This document shows, one piece after another, positions 1 to 8,371 of a DNA stretch of 64,000 bases; the first letter of the stretch is position 1, and every line of letters begins with the position of its first letter. The translations under genes and the position numbers were made by a program. Below the pieces are notes generated by a model. The model made no database searches and was not told the DNA's origin. It worked only from the letters and a program-made list of their open reading frames with translations. The stretch is from positions 682,001-746,000 of the forward strand of contig NZ_CP117849.1 in assembly GCF_026151165.2 (NCBI RefSeq), given 5' to 3'. This DNA comes from Cryobacterium sp. SO2. GTDB lineage: Bacteria; Actinomycetota; Actinomycetes; Actinomycetales; Microbacteriaceae.

Positions 1-719
1 AGGTGGACGGCGACCGCGACAACCCGTACAACAACACCTCCCCGCGCAGCGACGACCCCGTCGGCCGGGCCGGCGCCGCGTTCGCGGCCGAGCTCGGCGG
101 CGACGTGGCCGTGAGCGTCGGCACCGCCCCGGCCGGCGCCGCGGTGCTGGCCTCCGTGCAGTCGCAGCCGGTGGGCGTGCTCATCAAGCAGGCGCTGATC
201 GTGTCCGACAATGCCATCGCCGAAATGCTCGCCCGGCTCGTGGCCGTGGAGTCCGGCTCCGGCAACACCTTCGCCGCCATCCAGCCCGCCGTGCTCGGCG
301 GCCTGGCCGACTACGGCATCGACACCACGGGCATCCTCATCGCCGACGGCTCCGGGCTCTCCGACAACAACGCCGTGCCGCCGGCCTACCTCACCAAACT
401 GTTCCGGCAGACCAACACCAGGGAGGGCAGCCTGGGCGAGATCTTCGACGGCCTGCCCATCGCCGGCGGCAACTCCGGATCGCTGTCCTACAGCGACCGG
501 TTCTCCGGCGCCAACGCGGATGCCGATGGCGCCGTGTTCGCGAAGACCGGCTGGATCGACACCGGCTACACCCTCGCCGGCATCATCCGCGCCCAAGACG
601 GCAGCACCCTCACCTTCGCCGTATACGCGCTGGGTGATGTGGGTGATAATGCGAAGCAGGCGATCGACACCATCACGACGGGGTTCTTCCGCTGCGGAAA
701 CAACCTCTCGAACAACTGA
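1..719 (+). CDS. dacB: D-alanyl-D-alanine carboxypeptidase/endopeptidase, PBP4 type (5' truncated)
   Basis: This is the C-terminal part of a penicillin-binding protein 4 (peptidase family S13), which trims or cleaves D-Ala-containing peptide cross-links of peptidoglycan outside the membrane. The visible 238 residues carry two of the three family motifs: S-D-N (residues 68-70, within VSDNAIAEMLA) and K-T-G (181-183, within FAKTGWID). A family-typical SGLSDNN stretch lies between them. The first motif (SxxK), the signal peptide and the true start lie upstream of the window; the GTG at position 3 is probably an internal valine. The gene ends 24 bases before pncA on the same strand. The family call is secure. 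dacB is used for the family rather than proven orthology. Confidence 0.85.
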   Translation, partial: VDGDRDNPYNNTSPRSDDPVGRAGAAFAAELGGDVAVSVGTAPAGAAVLASVQSQPVGVLIKQALIVSDNAIAEMLARLVAVESGSGNTFAAIQPAVLGGLADYGIDTTGILIADGSGLSDNNAVPPAYLTKLFRQTNTREGSLGEIFDGLPIAGGNSGSLSYSDRFSGANADADGAVFAKTGWIDTGYTLAGIIRAQDGSTLTFAVYALGDVGDNAKQAIDTITTGFFRCGNNLSNN

Positions 720-743
720 TTCTCAACCGACAGGAGTGTTTCC

Positions 744-1340
744 GTGACCCGCGCACTGATCATCATTGACGTTCAGAACGACTTCACCGAGGGCGGTGCC
801 CTCCCGGTCACCGGCGGCGCCGCCGTGGCCGGGGCGATCACCACCCTGCTTAAAGCGCATCCGCACAGCTACGATCACGTCTACGCGTCCCGCGACTGGC
901 ACGACGCCGAGGGTGGCAACAACGGCCACTTCGCGGTGGACATCGAACCCGACTTCATCGACACCTGGCCGGTGCACTGCGTGGCCGACACCGCCGGCGC
1001 CGAGTATCACCCGGCGCTGAGCCTGCCGGAGTCGACGGTGCACATCCTCAAGGGGCAGGGCCAGCCCGGCTACTCGATCTTCGACGGCGTCGACGCGGCG
1101 GGCGTGAGGTTCGGCGAGCTGCTCATCGAGGCGGGTGTGACGGATATCGACCTGGTCGGCTTGGCCACCGACTACTGTGTGCGGGCGTCGGGGCTCGACG
1201 CGCTCGACCATGGCCAGCACGTGCGGGTGTTCACCGACCTCGTGGCCGGGGTGGCGCCGGAGTCCAGCGTGCAGGCGTTGGCCGAACTCGCCCACGCCGG
1301 TGCGGTGTTGGCCAGCTCGGAGCTCGTCGAGCACGCCTGA
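744..1340 (+). CDS. pncA: Nicotinamidase (isochorismatase family)
   Basis: A cytoplasmic amidohydrolase of 198 aa that converts nicotinamide to nicotinate for NAD salvage. The catalytic triad is visible: Asp9 (IIIDVQNDF), Lys103 (HILKG) and Cys145 (ATDYCV). The metal ligands of true nicotinamidases are also present: Asp51, His53 and His62 in the segment RDWHDAEGGNNGHF. These ligands separate it from generic isochorismatases. The GTG start is supported by AGGAG at 731-735 with normal spacing. It follows the dacB-like gene closely and may be co-transcribed with it. Length and motifs fit the PncA family well. Confidence 0.93.
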   Translation: MTRALIIIDVQNDFTEGGALPVTGGAAVAGAITTLLKAHPHSYDHVYASRDWHDAEGGNNGHFAVDIEPDFIDTWPVHCVADTAGAEYHPALSLPESTVHILKGQGQPGYSIFDGVDAAGVRFGELLIEAGVTDIDLVGLATDYCVRASGLDALDHGQHVRVFTDLVAGVAPESSVQALAELAHAGAVLASSELVEHA

Positions 1341-1469
1341 CCCGCGCTGCCCTCGGATGCGCCCGCCCGCGTTGCCAGGGCTGCGCCGAGTTGCCCGTGC
1401 CGCCCGCGTTGCCAGGCGCCGCCCGCGCCCGCGCTCACCCGCCCGCGCCGCCGGGGATGCGCCGAGTTG

Positions 1470-1594
1470 CCGCAAAGCACCCCTTCACGGGGCCCGAAGG
1501 GGGCTTTTGCGGAAAGTGGGCGAGAAACACTGTGCCGACTTGCTGCAAAGTGCCCCTTGCGGGCACCTGAAGGGGGCTTTTGCGGCAAGTCGGG
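1470..1594. repeat. Two tandem stem-loop elements in the pncA-DUF4397 gap
   Basis: The 357-base gap 1341-1697 has no convincing gene. It holds two related imperfect palindromes. The first has arms 1470-1486 and 1496-1512 (CCGCAAAGCACCCCTTC against GAAGGGGGCTTTTGCGG). The second has arms 1535-1558 and 1570-1594, which extend to a CCGACTTGC/GCAAGTCGG base. The right arms share AAGGGGGCTTTTGCGG. Upstream in the same gap a 15-base GCCCGCGTTGCCAGG is directly repeated (near 1366 and 1402). The hairpins could terminate pncA, but no U-tract follows, so a dispersed palindromic repeat is the better reading. Confidence 0.7.
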
Positions 1595-1697
1595 ATTTCT
1601 TGTGGGCAGGTGCATCCGAACGGGGGTGTGCTCCGGAAGTAACGGGTAACGGGAATCCAACTGGTTCCCACTCTCGTTCCACTGACTGGAGGACACC

Positions 1698-2528
1698 ATG
1701 CGCAAGATCCTATTCGGCGGCATCGCAGCCGGCGCCCTTGTCGCCCTCGTGGGGATCGCCCCGGCGCACGCCGCAGACGACGTCGCCCAGCTCTCCGTGC
1801 TGCACGGGGTGCCCGGCCTCACCGTCGACGTGTACGTGAACGGCGACCTCACCCTGGACGACTTCGCCCCCGGCGATCTCGCCGGCCCGCTCGAACTGCC
1901 GCCGGGCACCTACACGGTGGCGATCACCGCCTCGGATGCCGCCGACGCGAGCGCGCCCGCCATCGGCCCCGTCGACCTGCCGTTGGAAGCCGGCCAGAAC
2001 TACACCGCCGTGGCCCACCTCGACCCGGCCGGCACCCCCACCGCCACCCTGTTCACCAACGACATCAGTACGATCGGCGCCGGCGACGGCCGGCTCACCG
2101 TGCGACACGTGGCCGCGGCGCCCGCCGTGGACGTTCTCGCCGGCGGCACTGCCGTGATCACCAACCTGGCCAATCCCGCCGAGTCGCTGCTCACCCTGCC
2201 GGCCGGCACGGTGTCGGCGTCGGTGGCCGCAACTGGGACCACCGAACCGGTGATCGGCCCGGCCGATGTGAACGTGACCGAGGGCACGAACACCATCGTC
2301 TATGCCTGGGGCAGCCTGGCTGACAAGAACCTGGCGTTCGCCGTGCAGACCATCGACGGCCTGCACTCCACCCCCGGCGGCGTCCCGGCCGGTAGTGCGG
2401 GCCTGGTGGCCACGAACCAGCCCGGCGACAGCACCGGGTGGTGGATCGGAGGCGCGGCAGTCGCGCTGGCGCTGGGCATCAGCGCGGCGGCGGTCTACGG
2501 CACGCGGCGCGTCGAGGCCCGGCGCTGA
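1698..2528 (+). CDS. DUF4397 domain-containing secreted surface protein
   Basis: A 276-aa exported protein. It has an N-terminal signal peptide (about residues 1-25, ending APAHA-A). Two DUF4397-type beta-rich repeats follow: the first begins at the LSVLHGVPGLTVDVYVNG segment (about residues 31-49), the second at LTVRHVAAAPAVDVLAGG (about residues 134-151). The C-terminus is a hydrophobic helix (about 248-268) followed by Arg-rich residues, the layout of a sortase substrate or tail-anchored wall protein. No clear LPxTG motif is visible before the helix; the sequence there is NQPGDSTG. A strong GGAGGA Shine-Dalgarno lies at 1688-1693. The class F sortase 30 bases downstream suggests a shared wall-anchoring role. 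The biochemical function of DUF4397 is not known. Confidence 0.85.
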   Translation: MRKILFGGIAAGALVALVGIAPAHAADDVAQLSVLHGVPGLTVDVYVNGDLTLDDFAPGDLAGPLELPPGTYTVAITASDAADASAPAIGPVDLPLEAGQNYTAVAHLDPAGTPTATLFTNDISTIGAGDGRLTVRHVAAAPAVDVLAGGTAVITNLANPAESLLTLPAGTVSASVAATGTTEPVIGPADVNVTEGTNTIVYAWGSLADKNLAFAVQTIDGLHSTPGGVPAGSAGLVATNQPGDSTGWWIGGAAVALALGISAAAVYGTRRVEARR

Positions 2529-2558
2529 GAGCGTCCCGGACAGAGGAGGCGGGTCGCG

Positions 2559-3647
2559 GTGAGCCTGTTCGGGTGGCGCACCCCGGCCCGCACCCTGCCC
2601 GGGCGCCGGGCGGGTTCGCCCGGTCACGGCACAGACCGGCAGCTCCGCCGGTTCCCCGGCCGGCCAGCCGGCCCGGCACCGGTCCGGTTCGGCACGGTGG
2701 CGGCGATCGGGCTGGTGGTCGCCCTGTTCAGCGGATGCGGGGCCCACGTTCCGGGCTCCGCTCCGGCCGGCGCCGTGTCCAGCGGCACCGCGGCAGCAGG
2801 CCCGGGTCGGGCCGCAACCGAGCGGGGCGGCGCTGATCCCGTCAGCTCCGCTCGGGCCGAGAACGGCCTCGCCGGTGTTGGCGCGTCCCGTGCGGGCGTG
2901 TCCGCGCCGGCGCCGAGCGGTGCTGAAGCGGCCGAAGCCGATTCCCCAGCCGTTGTGGACGGCACCCTCGGCAGTCTCGGCGGGCCTGCTGCCGCAGCCA
3001 TGCCCGGCGGCCTCCCCGACCGGGCGGTCGTCCGGATCGGCACCGGACCGACAGACGGTCTCACCGGCAGCCCGACCGGCAACACCCCCCCGCCGTCGAC
3101 CCTTTGGCCGCCCGTACCCCCGGCGCTGGCCGCGGCGGCGCCCCGCGCCCCGGAGCCGCCCCGGGCGTCCGCTGACCTCGCCGGTCAGCCGGCGCCGGTG
3201 AGCGCCCCGGTGCGGGTGACGGTCGACGCCCTCGAGATCGACATGCCGATCGAACCCGTGGGCCTGGCCGACGACGGTGCCCTGGCGCTGCCGGCCAACC
3301 CGGCCGTCGCCGCCTGGTACCGCTACGGGCCCGGCCCCGGCAGCGCGGCCGGGGCCACCGTGGTCGCCGCGCACGTCGACTCGCTCGTGTACGACCTCGG
3401 CCCGTTCGCCCGACTGGCCGATGCCCCGGCCGGCACCGAGATCGTGGTGCACACCAGTGACGGGTCGGCGCATCGGTACACGATCGCATCCATAAACACA
3501 GTGGAGAAGCAGGCGGTGCCGTGGGCGGGGGTGTTCGACCGGGCGGGGGAGCCGCGGTTGACGCTGGTGACCTGCGGCGGCGAATTCGACTATGAGGCCA
3601 GACGGTACCTGTCGAACGTGATCGTGACGGCGGTGCCGGCGCCATGA
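2559..3647 (+). CDS. Class F sortase with long Ala/Pro-rich linker
   Basis: A 362-aa membrane-anchored cysteine transpeptidase. The sortase domain is at about residues 215-360. The catalytic His272 (AAHVDS), Cys339 (LVTCGG) and a likely transition-state Arg at 348/349 (EARRYLSN) are all present, in the spacing of actinobacterial class F sortases. A hydrophobic segment at about 44-59 ends in FSGC, so the anchor could be a transmembrane helix or a marginal lipobox. About 150 residues of low-complexity Ala/Gly/Pro sequence separate anchor and enzyme, presumably to reach through the wall. The GTG start is backed by GAGGAGG upstream (about 2543-2549). It follows the DUF4397 gene, its most obvious candidate substrate. 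Confidence 0.88.
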   Translation: MSLFGWRTPARTLPGRRAGSPGHGTDRQLRRFPGRPAGPAPVRFGTVAAIGLVVALFSGCGAHVPGSAPAGAVSSGTAAAGPGRAATERGGADPVSSARAENGLAGVGASRAGVSAPAPSGAEAAEADSPAVVDGTLGSLGGPAAAAMPGGLPDRAVVRIGTGPTDGLTGSPTGNTPPPSTLWPPVPPALAAAAPRAPEPPRASADLAGQPAPVSAPVRVTVDALEIDMPIEPVGLADDGALALPANPAVAAWYRYGPGPGSAAGATVVAAHVDSLVYDLGPFARLADAPAGTEIVVHTSDGSAHRYTIASINTVEKQAVPWAGVFDRAGEPRLTLVTCGGEFDYEARRYLSNVIVTAVPAP

Positions 3648-3791
3648 CGGCCGAACGGGGCGTGCCGGTATCGGCCGGACGCGGCTATGCTGGGCGCACC
3701 TGCGGCCCAGGACGGCCGAGCCGCGGGCACCGAGAGCACTGAGATGGACACCCGCACAACGCGTGACCGATCCCGGAGGCAGCCCCCTGAC

Positions 3792-4367
3792 GTGAGCGCA
3801 CCTTATGCGAACAGCACCGACGACGACCGGGACCTGGCCGGCTTGGTCGCCGGCTTTCGCGCGGGCGACGAGCGGGCGCTCGCCGAGGCCTACGCGCGCT
3901 GGTCGTCGCTGGTCTACACCCTGGCGATCCGGTCGCTCGGCGACACCGGCGAGGCCGAGGACGTCACCCAGAAGGTGTTCATCGCCGCCTGGCGCGGGCG
4001 GGCGGGCTTCGACCCGGCCCGGGCGGCGCTGCCCGCCTGGATCGTGGGCATCGCCCGGCACACCATCGCCGACGCGCACGAGGCCAGGGCCAGGCGGCGA
4101 CGCCTGGAGCAGACCCTCGTCGACGACGCCGAGTTGTACACCATCGACGAGTCCGCCGACGTGGCCGAACGGCTGCTGCTCGGCGAGGAGCTGAACCGGC
4201 TGGAACCGGTGCCGCAACGGGTGATGCGGCTCGCGTTCTACGACGATCTCACCCACGTGCAGATCGCCGATAGCCTCGGATTGCCGCTGGGCACCGTGAA
4301 GAGTCACATCCGCCGCAGCCTCACCCGGCTGCGAACACGATTGGAGGCGAACGATGACGCATCTTGA
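3792..4367 (+). CDS. ECF-family RNA polymerase sigma factor
   Basis: A group 4 (extracytoplasmic function) sigma factor of about 191 aa. Region 2 is seen in LVAGFRAGDERALAEAYARW and the core-binding DVTQKVFIAAWRG. Region 4 has the helix-turn-helix LTHVQIADSLGLPLGTVKSH. The GTG at 3792 has GGAGG at 3775-3779, 12 bases upstream. An in-frame ATG at 3744 is an alternative start but lacks a clear ribosome site. The stop overlaps the start of the anti-sigma gene by 14 bases, the usual coupling of such pairs. The neighbouring sortase/DUF4397 pair is a plausible target regulon, but that is inference. Confidence 0.93.
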   Translation: MSAPYANSTDDDRDLAGLVAGFRAGDERALAEAYARWSSLVYTLAIRSLGDTGEAEDVTQKVFIAAWRGRAGFDPARAALPAWIVGIARHTIADAHEARARRRRLEQTLVDDAELYTIDESADVAERLLLGEELNRLEPVPQRVMRLAFYDDLTHVQIADSLGLPLGTVKSHIRRSLTRLRTRLEANDDAS

Positions 4368-5226
4368 CCGCGACACGCTCGCCCTCGTGGCGCTCGCCGA
4401 GCTCGAGCTCAGCACCGCTGAACGTGACCACCTGGCCGCCTGCCCGGCCTGCACCGGCGAGTTGGATGCGCTGCGCCGCACGGTGCTGATCGGTCGAACC
4501 GCCGGCAGCGTCGACCTGGTCGAACCCGCGGATGCGGTGTGGGGTCGCATCCACGCGGCGCTCGGCCTTTCCGACGCCGTGGCCGCTCCGCCGCGCCTGC
4601 CCGGGGCCGAGTTCGAGGCAGAACCAGCGTCCGTGCCCATCGGCACCGGCATAGTGCCCGATCCCCTCGCCGAACCGGCGACCCCCGGCACCCGACCGGC
4701 ACCGACCGCGAGCGCCTCAGCGGCCGACGCCACACCATCGGCGGACAAGCCGGCATCCGTGGTGCCCCTGGCCGACCGCCGCCGCCGTGTGTGGCTGCCG
4801 GTGGCCGCAGCGGCCTGCGCGGTCGGCATCGTCGGCGGCATTGCGGCTGGAGCCTGGTGGCAGTCGACCCGTGCCCCGGCGCCGGGCCCGGTGATCTACG
4901 AGGCCCAACTCGACGCCCTCCCCGGCTGGACGGCCAGCGGCAGCGCCGAGGTGGAGGAGTCCGCCGACGGGCGCCGCGACGTCGTGGTGGACCTGTCCGC
5001 CGCCGACGCCGCCGGCGCTGGCCTGCGCGAGGTATGGCTGCTCACCGCCGACGCCACCGGCCTGGTGAGCGTGGGCCTGCTCGACGGCTCGACCGGCCGG
5101 TTCAGCATCCCGGCGGGCATCGACCTGGCCGAGTACCCCGTCGTGGACGTCTCGGCGGAGCCGGACGACGGCAACCCGGCGCACTCCGGCGACTCCATCG
5201 TGCGCGGCACCCTGCGAACGACCTGA
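4354..5226 (+). CDS. RskA-like anti-sigma factor
   Basis: A 290-aa single-pass membrane protein that should sequester the ECF sigma factor encoded immediately upstream. The N-terminal cytoplasmic domain carries the zinc-type anti-sigma motif His26-x3-Cys30-x2-Cys33 (DHLAACPAC). A Pro/Ala-rich linker follows to about residue 145. One transmembrane helix lies at about 147-168. The extracytoplasmic C-terminal half (about 178-289) has the RskA fold signature, including GLREVWLLTADA and VSVGLLDGSTGRFSIP. Release of sigma would need regulated proteolysis of this protein in response to an envelope signal. That mechanism is known for RskA relatives and is not visible here. Confidence 0.9.
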   Translation: MTHLDRDTLALVALAELELSTAERDHLAACPACTGELDALRRTVLIGRTAGSVDLVEPADAVWGRIHAALGLSDAVAAPPRLPGAEFEAEPASVPIGTGIVPDPLAEPATPGTRPAPTASASAADATPSADKPASVVPLADRRRRVWLPVAAAACAVGIVGGIAAGAWWQSTRAPAPGPVIYEAQLDALPGWTASGSAEVEESADGRRDVVVDLSAADAAGAGLREVWLLTADATGLVSVGLLDGSTGRFSIPAGIDLAEYPVVDVSAEPDDGNPAHSGDSIVRGTLRTT

Positions 5227-5293
5227 CACGGGGCGGTACCGGGCACCCGAGCGGGGGATTGTCGTCCCCCCGGCGCGGGAGCACGATGAGGTC

Positions 5294-5758
5294 ATGACCC
5301 GCGACACTGCCACCACGTCCCGCATGCCCGCCGACACCCTCGCCGCACCCCGGCACTGGCGGATGGCCCTGCTGGTGGTCGGCTGGTTCAACCTGGTGTC
5401 GGCGGTGGGCGGGGCGCTCGGCCTGGTCTTCGCGAACGGGATGGGGATGCCGCTCAGCTGGCTGGCCGGCACCCCGTTCGACTCCTTCGTGATCCCGGGG
5501 CTCGTGCTGCTGCTGATCGTAGGTGGCACCCAGGGGCTCGCCGTGCTGCTGCAGCACCGGCGCCATCCGTGGTTCCCGGCCGCGGCCGGGGTGGCCGGGT
5601 TCGGCATGGTGATCTGGATCTACGTTGAGGTGGCCCTGCTGCCGGTGTACTCGATCCTGCACACCATCTACTTCACCACCGGTGTCCTGCAGCTCATCTT
5701 CCTCCTGCTGTGCCTGGGCATCCTGCCCGCCGACCGGATGGCGCGCACCGCGAAATAG
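5294..5758 (+). CDS. Small four-helix membrane protein of unknown function
   Basis: A 154-aa integral membrane protein with about four hydrophobic segments: near residues 27-50 (MALLVVGWFNLVSAVGGALG), 62-80, 92-110 and 118-145. The N- and C-termini are polar. No catalytic motif or known domain is recognised. It begins 67 bases after the anti-sigma gene on the same strand and could belong to that transcription unit. Its ATG has only a weak upstream purine stretch. Codon use and GC content match the neighbours, so it looks like a real gene. No function is proposed. Confidence 0.7.
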   Translation: MTRDTATTSRMPADTLAAPRHWRMALLVVGWFNLVSAVGGALGLVFANGMGMPLSWLAGTPFDSFVIPGLVLLLIVGGTQGLAVLLQHRRHPWFPAAAGVAGFGMVIWIYVEVALLPVYSILHTIYFTTGVLQLIFLLLCLGILPADRMARTAK

Positions 5759-5833
5759 ACACCGCCGGCGCCGGTCAGGGGCCGGCCAGCGGCACGCGAG
5801 TACATTTGGAGGCGACGACTTCAGGAGGCATTT

Positions 5834-7315
5834 GTGGCGCACGTAACCGAAGCAGAGCTGCTCCAGCACGTTCCCAACGAGCTGTACATCAACGGGGAGT
5901 GGGTGCCCGCCGCTGACGGGAACACCCTCACCGTGCACGACCCGTCCACGGGGAAGGTGATCAAGACCATCGCTGACGCCGGCGTCGCCGACGGCCTGGC
6001 CGCCCTCGATGCCGCCGTCGACGCCCAGGATGCCTGGGCCGCGACACCGCCGCGGGTGCGCGGCGAGGTGCTCCGCCGCAGCTTCGAACTGCTGCAGGAG
6101 CGCAAGCATGAGTTCGCGCTGCTGATGACGCTCGAGATGGGCAAGCCGCTGGCCGAGGCCTACGGGGAGGTCGCCTACGGCGGCGAATTCCTGCGCTGGT
6201 TCAGTGAGGAGGCCGTGCGCATCACCGGCCGGTACGGCACCAATCCAGAGGGCACCGGTCGCATGATCGTGTCGCAGCACCCGGTGGGCCCCAGTTTCCT
6301 GATCACACCGTGGAACTTCCCGCTGGCGATGGCCACCCGCAAGATCGCGCCGGCGCTCGCGGCCGGCTGCACCGTCGTGATCAAGCCCGCCGAACTCACC
6401 CCGCTCACCACCCTCTACCTGGTGAAACTGTTCGAGGAGGTCGGCCTGCCCGCCGGCGTCGTGAACGTGCTCACCACCTCCACGTCGGCGGCCGTCTCCG
6501 GGCCGATCATCGCCGACCCGCGGCTGCGGAAGCTGAGCTTCACCGGCTCCACCGGCGTCGGCCAGAAGCTCATCCAGCAGTCGGCGCAGAATGTGCTGCG
6601 CACCTCGATGGAGCTCGGCGGCAACGCCCCGTTCCTGGTGTTCGAGGACGCCGACATGGACCGCGCCGTCGAGGGCGCCCTGGCCGCGAAGTTCCGCAAT
6701 GTGGGCCAGGCCTGCACCGCCGCCAACCGGTTCATCGTGCAGGCGTCGGTGGCCGACGAATTCGCCCGTCGGGTCACCGAGGCCGTCACCGAGTTCACCG
6801 TGGGCCGCGGCACCGAGACCGGCGTGAAGATCGGCCCGCTGATCAACGCGGATGCCGTGACCAAGGCCGACACCCTCGTGCAGGATGCCCTCGGCCGCGG
6901 CGCTACGCTGCTCGCCGGCGGGCACGCGCTCGACCGGGCGGGCACGTTCTACGAGCCCACCGTGATCAGCGGCGTGCAGCCGGGCAGCGCCATCCTGCGG
7001 GAGGAGATCTTCGGACCGGTGCTGTCGATCGTGCCGTTCGACGACGAGGACGACGCCGTGCGTATCGCCAACGACACCGAATACGGCCTGGTCAGCTACG
7101 TCTTCACCCAGGACCTCGCCCGCGGGCAGCGCATGATCGAGAGGCTGCAGACCGGCATGATGGGCCTGAACATGGGTGTGGTCTCCAACGCCGCAGCCCC
7201 GTTCGGCGGGGTCAAGCAGTCCGGCCTCGGCCGTGAGGGCGGTGCAGAGGGCATCCACGAGTACCTCTCCACGAAATACACCCTCACTCCCGACCCCTTC
7301 GCCGACCACGACTAG
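5834..7315 (+). CDS. gabD: NAD(P)-dependent succinate-semialdehyde dehydrogenase
   Basis: A 493-aa aldehyde dehydrogenase that most resembles succinate-semialdehyde dehydrogenases of the GABA shunt (succinate semialdehyde to succinate). The catalytic residues are visible: Cys294 (GQACTAANRF), Glu260 (MELGGNAPF), Asn161 (PWNFPLA) and cofactor-site Lys184 (VIKPAELTP). The glycine-rich FTGSTGVGQ lies at about 236-244. The GTG start is preceded by AGGAGG at 5823-5828. Length is typical. No gabT or other GABA gene is adjacent, so a broader aldehyde role is possible. The gene is followed directly by a 61-bp palindrome that may serve as its 3' structure. Confidence 0.85.
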   Translation: MAHVTEAELLQHVPNELYINGEWVPAADGNTLTVHDPSTGKVIKTIADAGVADGLAALDAAVDAQDAWAATPPRVRGEVLRRSFELLQERKHEFALLMTLEMGKPLAEAYGEVAYGGEFLRWFSEEAVRITGRYGTNPEGTGRMIVSQHPVGPSFLITPWNFPLAMATRKIAPALAAGCTVVIKPAELTPLTTLYLVKLFEEVGLPAGVVNVLTTSTSAAVSGPIIADPRLRKLSFTGSTGVGQKLIQQSAQNVLRTSMELGGNAPFLVFEDADMDRAVEGALAAKFRNVGQACTAANRFIVQASVADEFARRVTEAVTEFTVGRGTETGVKIGPLINADAVTKADTLVQDALGRGATLLAGGHALDRAGTFYEPTVISGVQPGSAILREEIFGPVLSIVPFDDEDDAVRIANDTEYGLVSYVFTQDLARGQRMIERLQTGMMGLNMGVVSNAAAPFGGVKQSGLGREGGAEGIHEYLSTKYTLTPDPFADHD

Positions 7316-7326
7316 CGCCACCCCTC

Positions 7327-7387
7327 CGCGAGCCGTGAGTTGAGCCCCGAAAACACGCGAGTTTCGGGGTCATACTCACGGCTCGCG
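7327..7387. repeat. 61-bp palindromic element, copy 1
   Basis: This is a long near-palindrome whose outer arms read CGCGAGCCGTGAGTTGAGCC and, on return, ACTCACGGCTCGCG. An A/T-containing centre (GAAAACACGCGAGTTTC) lies between. It has exactly the same length and arms as elements at 26145-26205 and 26404-26464. It sits between gabD and the SpoU methyltransferase gene, so it may act as a bidirectional transcription or RNA-stability structure. The T-run typical of a simple terminator is absent. Confidence 0.88.
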
Positions 7388-7415
7388 TGCTTTGACGGGA
7401 TCGTTAAGCTCAAGG

Positions 7416-8213
7416 GTGCCCGTTTTTGAGATATGCGATTTAGCCGACCCCCGGCTGGCCGACTACAACCAGGCGACGGATGTGGCGCTCAAGAAGGCGC
7501 GTGACACCGAGCACGGCCTGTACATCGCCGAGTCCGCGCTGGTGCTCGAGCGGGCGCTGCGCGCCGGGCACCGACCCCGCTCGGTGCTCACCCTGGCGAA
7601 CACCCTCGACGAGGCCCGCGCACTCGTCGGCGACGACGTGCCGATCTTCGTGGGCCAGGGCGAGCTGCTCACCGAGCTCACCGGGTACGTGCTGCACCGA
7701 GGCCTGATCGCCGCGATGCACCGGCCCGCGCTGCCGGAACCGGCTGCGCTGCTGGCGGACGCCCGGCGCATCCTGATCCTGGAGAACGTCACCGATCCCA
7801 CCAACGTCGGCGCCATCTTCCGCTCGGCCGGCGCGATCGGGGCCGACGCGATCCTGGTCACCCCGCGTTGCTCCGACCCGTTCTACCGCCGCGCCATCCG
7901 GGTGTCGATGGGCACCGTGCTGCAGGTGCCGTGGACCAGGGTGGGCGACTGGGCGAGCACCCGGCAGCTGCTCAGCGAGCACGGCTTCCACGTCGCCGCG
8001 CTCGCGCTCACCCCGGATGCGGTGAGCCTGCGCGATTTCCGCGGCGACCAGCACGCCCGGCTGGCGCTGCTGCTCGGCGCCGAGGGCGAGGGGCTCACGG
8101 ATGAGGCGCTCGCCGCGTCGGACTCCGTGGTGCAGATCCCCATGAAGCACGGCATCGACTCCCTTAATGTCGCCGCGGCCAGCGCCGTCGCCATGTGGGC
8201 ACTTTCCGGCTGA
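7416..8213 (+). CDS. SpoU/TrmH-family RNA 2'-O-methyltransferase
   Basis: A cytoplasmic SPOUT-class enzyme of about 265 aa using S-adenosylmethionine to methylate ribose in rRNA or tRNA. An N-terminal substrate-binding segment (about 1-105) precedes the knotted catalytic domain. That domain carries motif 1 ENVTDPTNVGAIFRSAG (about 123-139), motif 2 LLLGAEGEGL, and motif 3 IPMKHGIDSLNVAAA near the C-terminus. The GTG at 7416 gives the sequence PVFEICDLADPRLADYN, which matches the usual family N-terminus. An upstream TTG at 7392 is in frame but lies just after the palindrome and has no ribosome site. The RNA target cannot be told from sequence alone. Confidence 0.88.
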   Translation: MPVFEICDLADPRLADYNQATDVALKKARDTEHGLYIAESALVLERALRAGHRPRSVLTLANTLDEARALVGDDVPIFVGQGELLTELTGYVLHRGLIAAMHRPALPEPAALLADARRILILENVTDPTNVGAIFRSAGAIGADAILVTPRCSDPFYRRAIRVSMGTVLQVPWTRVGDWASTRQLLSEHGFHVAALALTPDAVSLRDFRGDQHARLALLLGAEGEGLTDEALAASDSVVQIPMKHGIDSLNVAAASAVAMWALSG

Positions 8214-8371
8214 CTGAGGTCGAACTCTGAGCCTCGCGTCATCTGTTGTTTACACAGGGGCCCTCTCTGGAATGTGTTGGAAACAAAGTCTGGCTGAAGG
8301 TGTAACACAGCCCTGTCAAGGTGTGTTCTACCCGACGCGAGCCGCTGCGTCCGTGCAGAGAGGTTTTTCAA
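8214..8371 (+). promoter_or_regulatory. Leader and probable nitrogen-responsive promoter region of the ammonium transporter gene
   Basis: This 158-base gap precedes amt. It contains related segments TTTACACAGGGG (about 8250-8261) and GTGTAACACAGCCCTG (about 8300-8315). It also contains an inverted AACACA/TGTGTT pair (about 8304-8326) and a GGAAT-N6-GAAAC segment near 8269-8284. The last is a weak match to the actinobacterial GlnR pattern (GTnAC-N6-GaAAC). The gene itself has AGAGAGG at 8357-8363. Nitrogen control is expected for this family, but the exact operator is not resolved. Confidence 0.4.

Noticed and set aside
1710..4841. A long open frame on the minus strand across the DUF4397-sortase-sigma region
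   Set aside because: It is low-complexity and Arg/Gly-rich, has no ribosome site and crosses several well-supported plus-strand genes.
8269..8284. A definite GlnR operator upstream of amt
   Set aside because: Only one half matches the consensus well. It is mentioned as weak in the leader entry but not claimed as a site.
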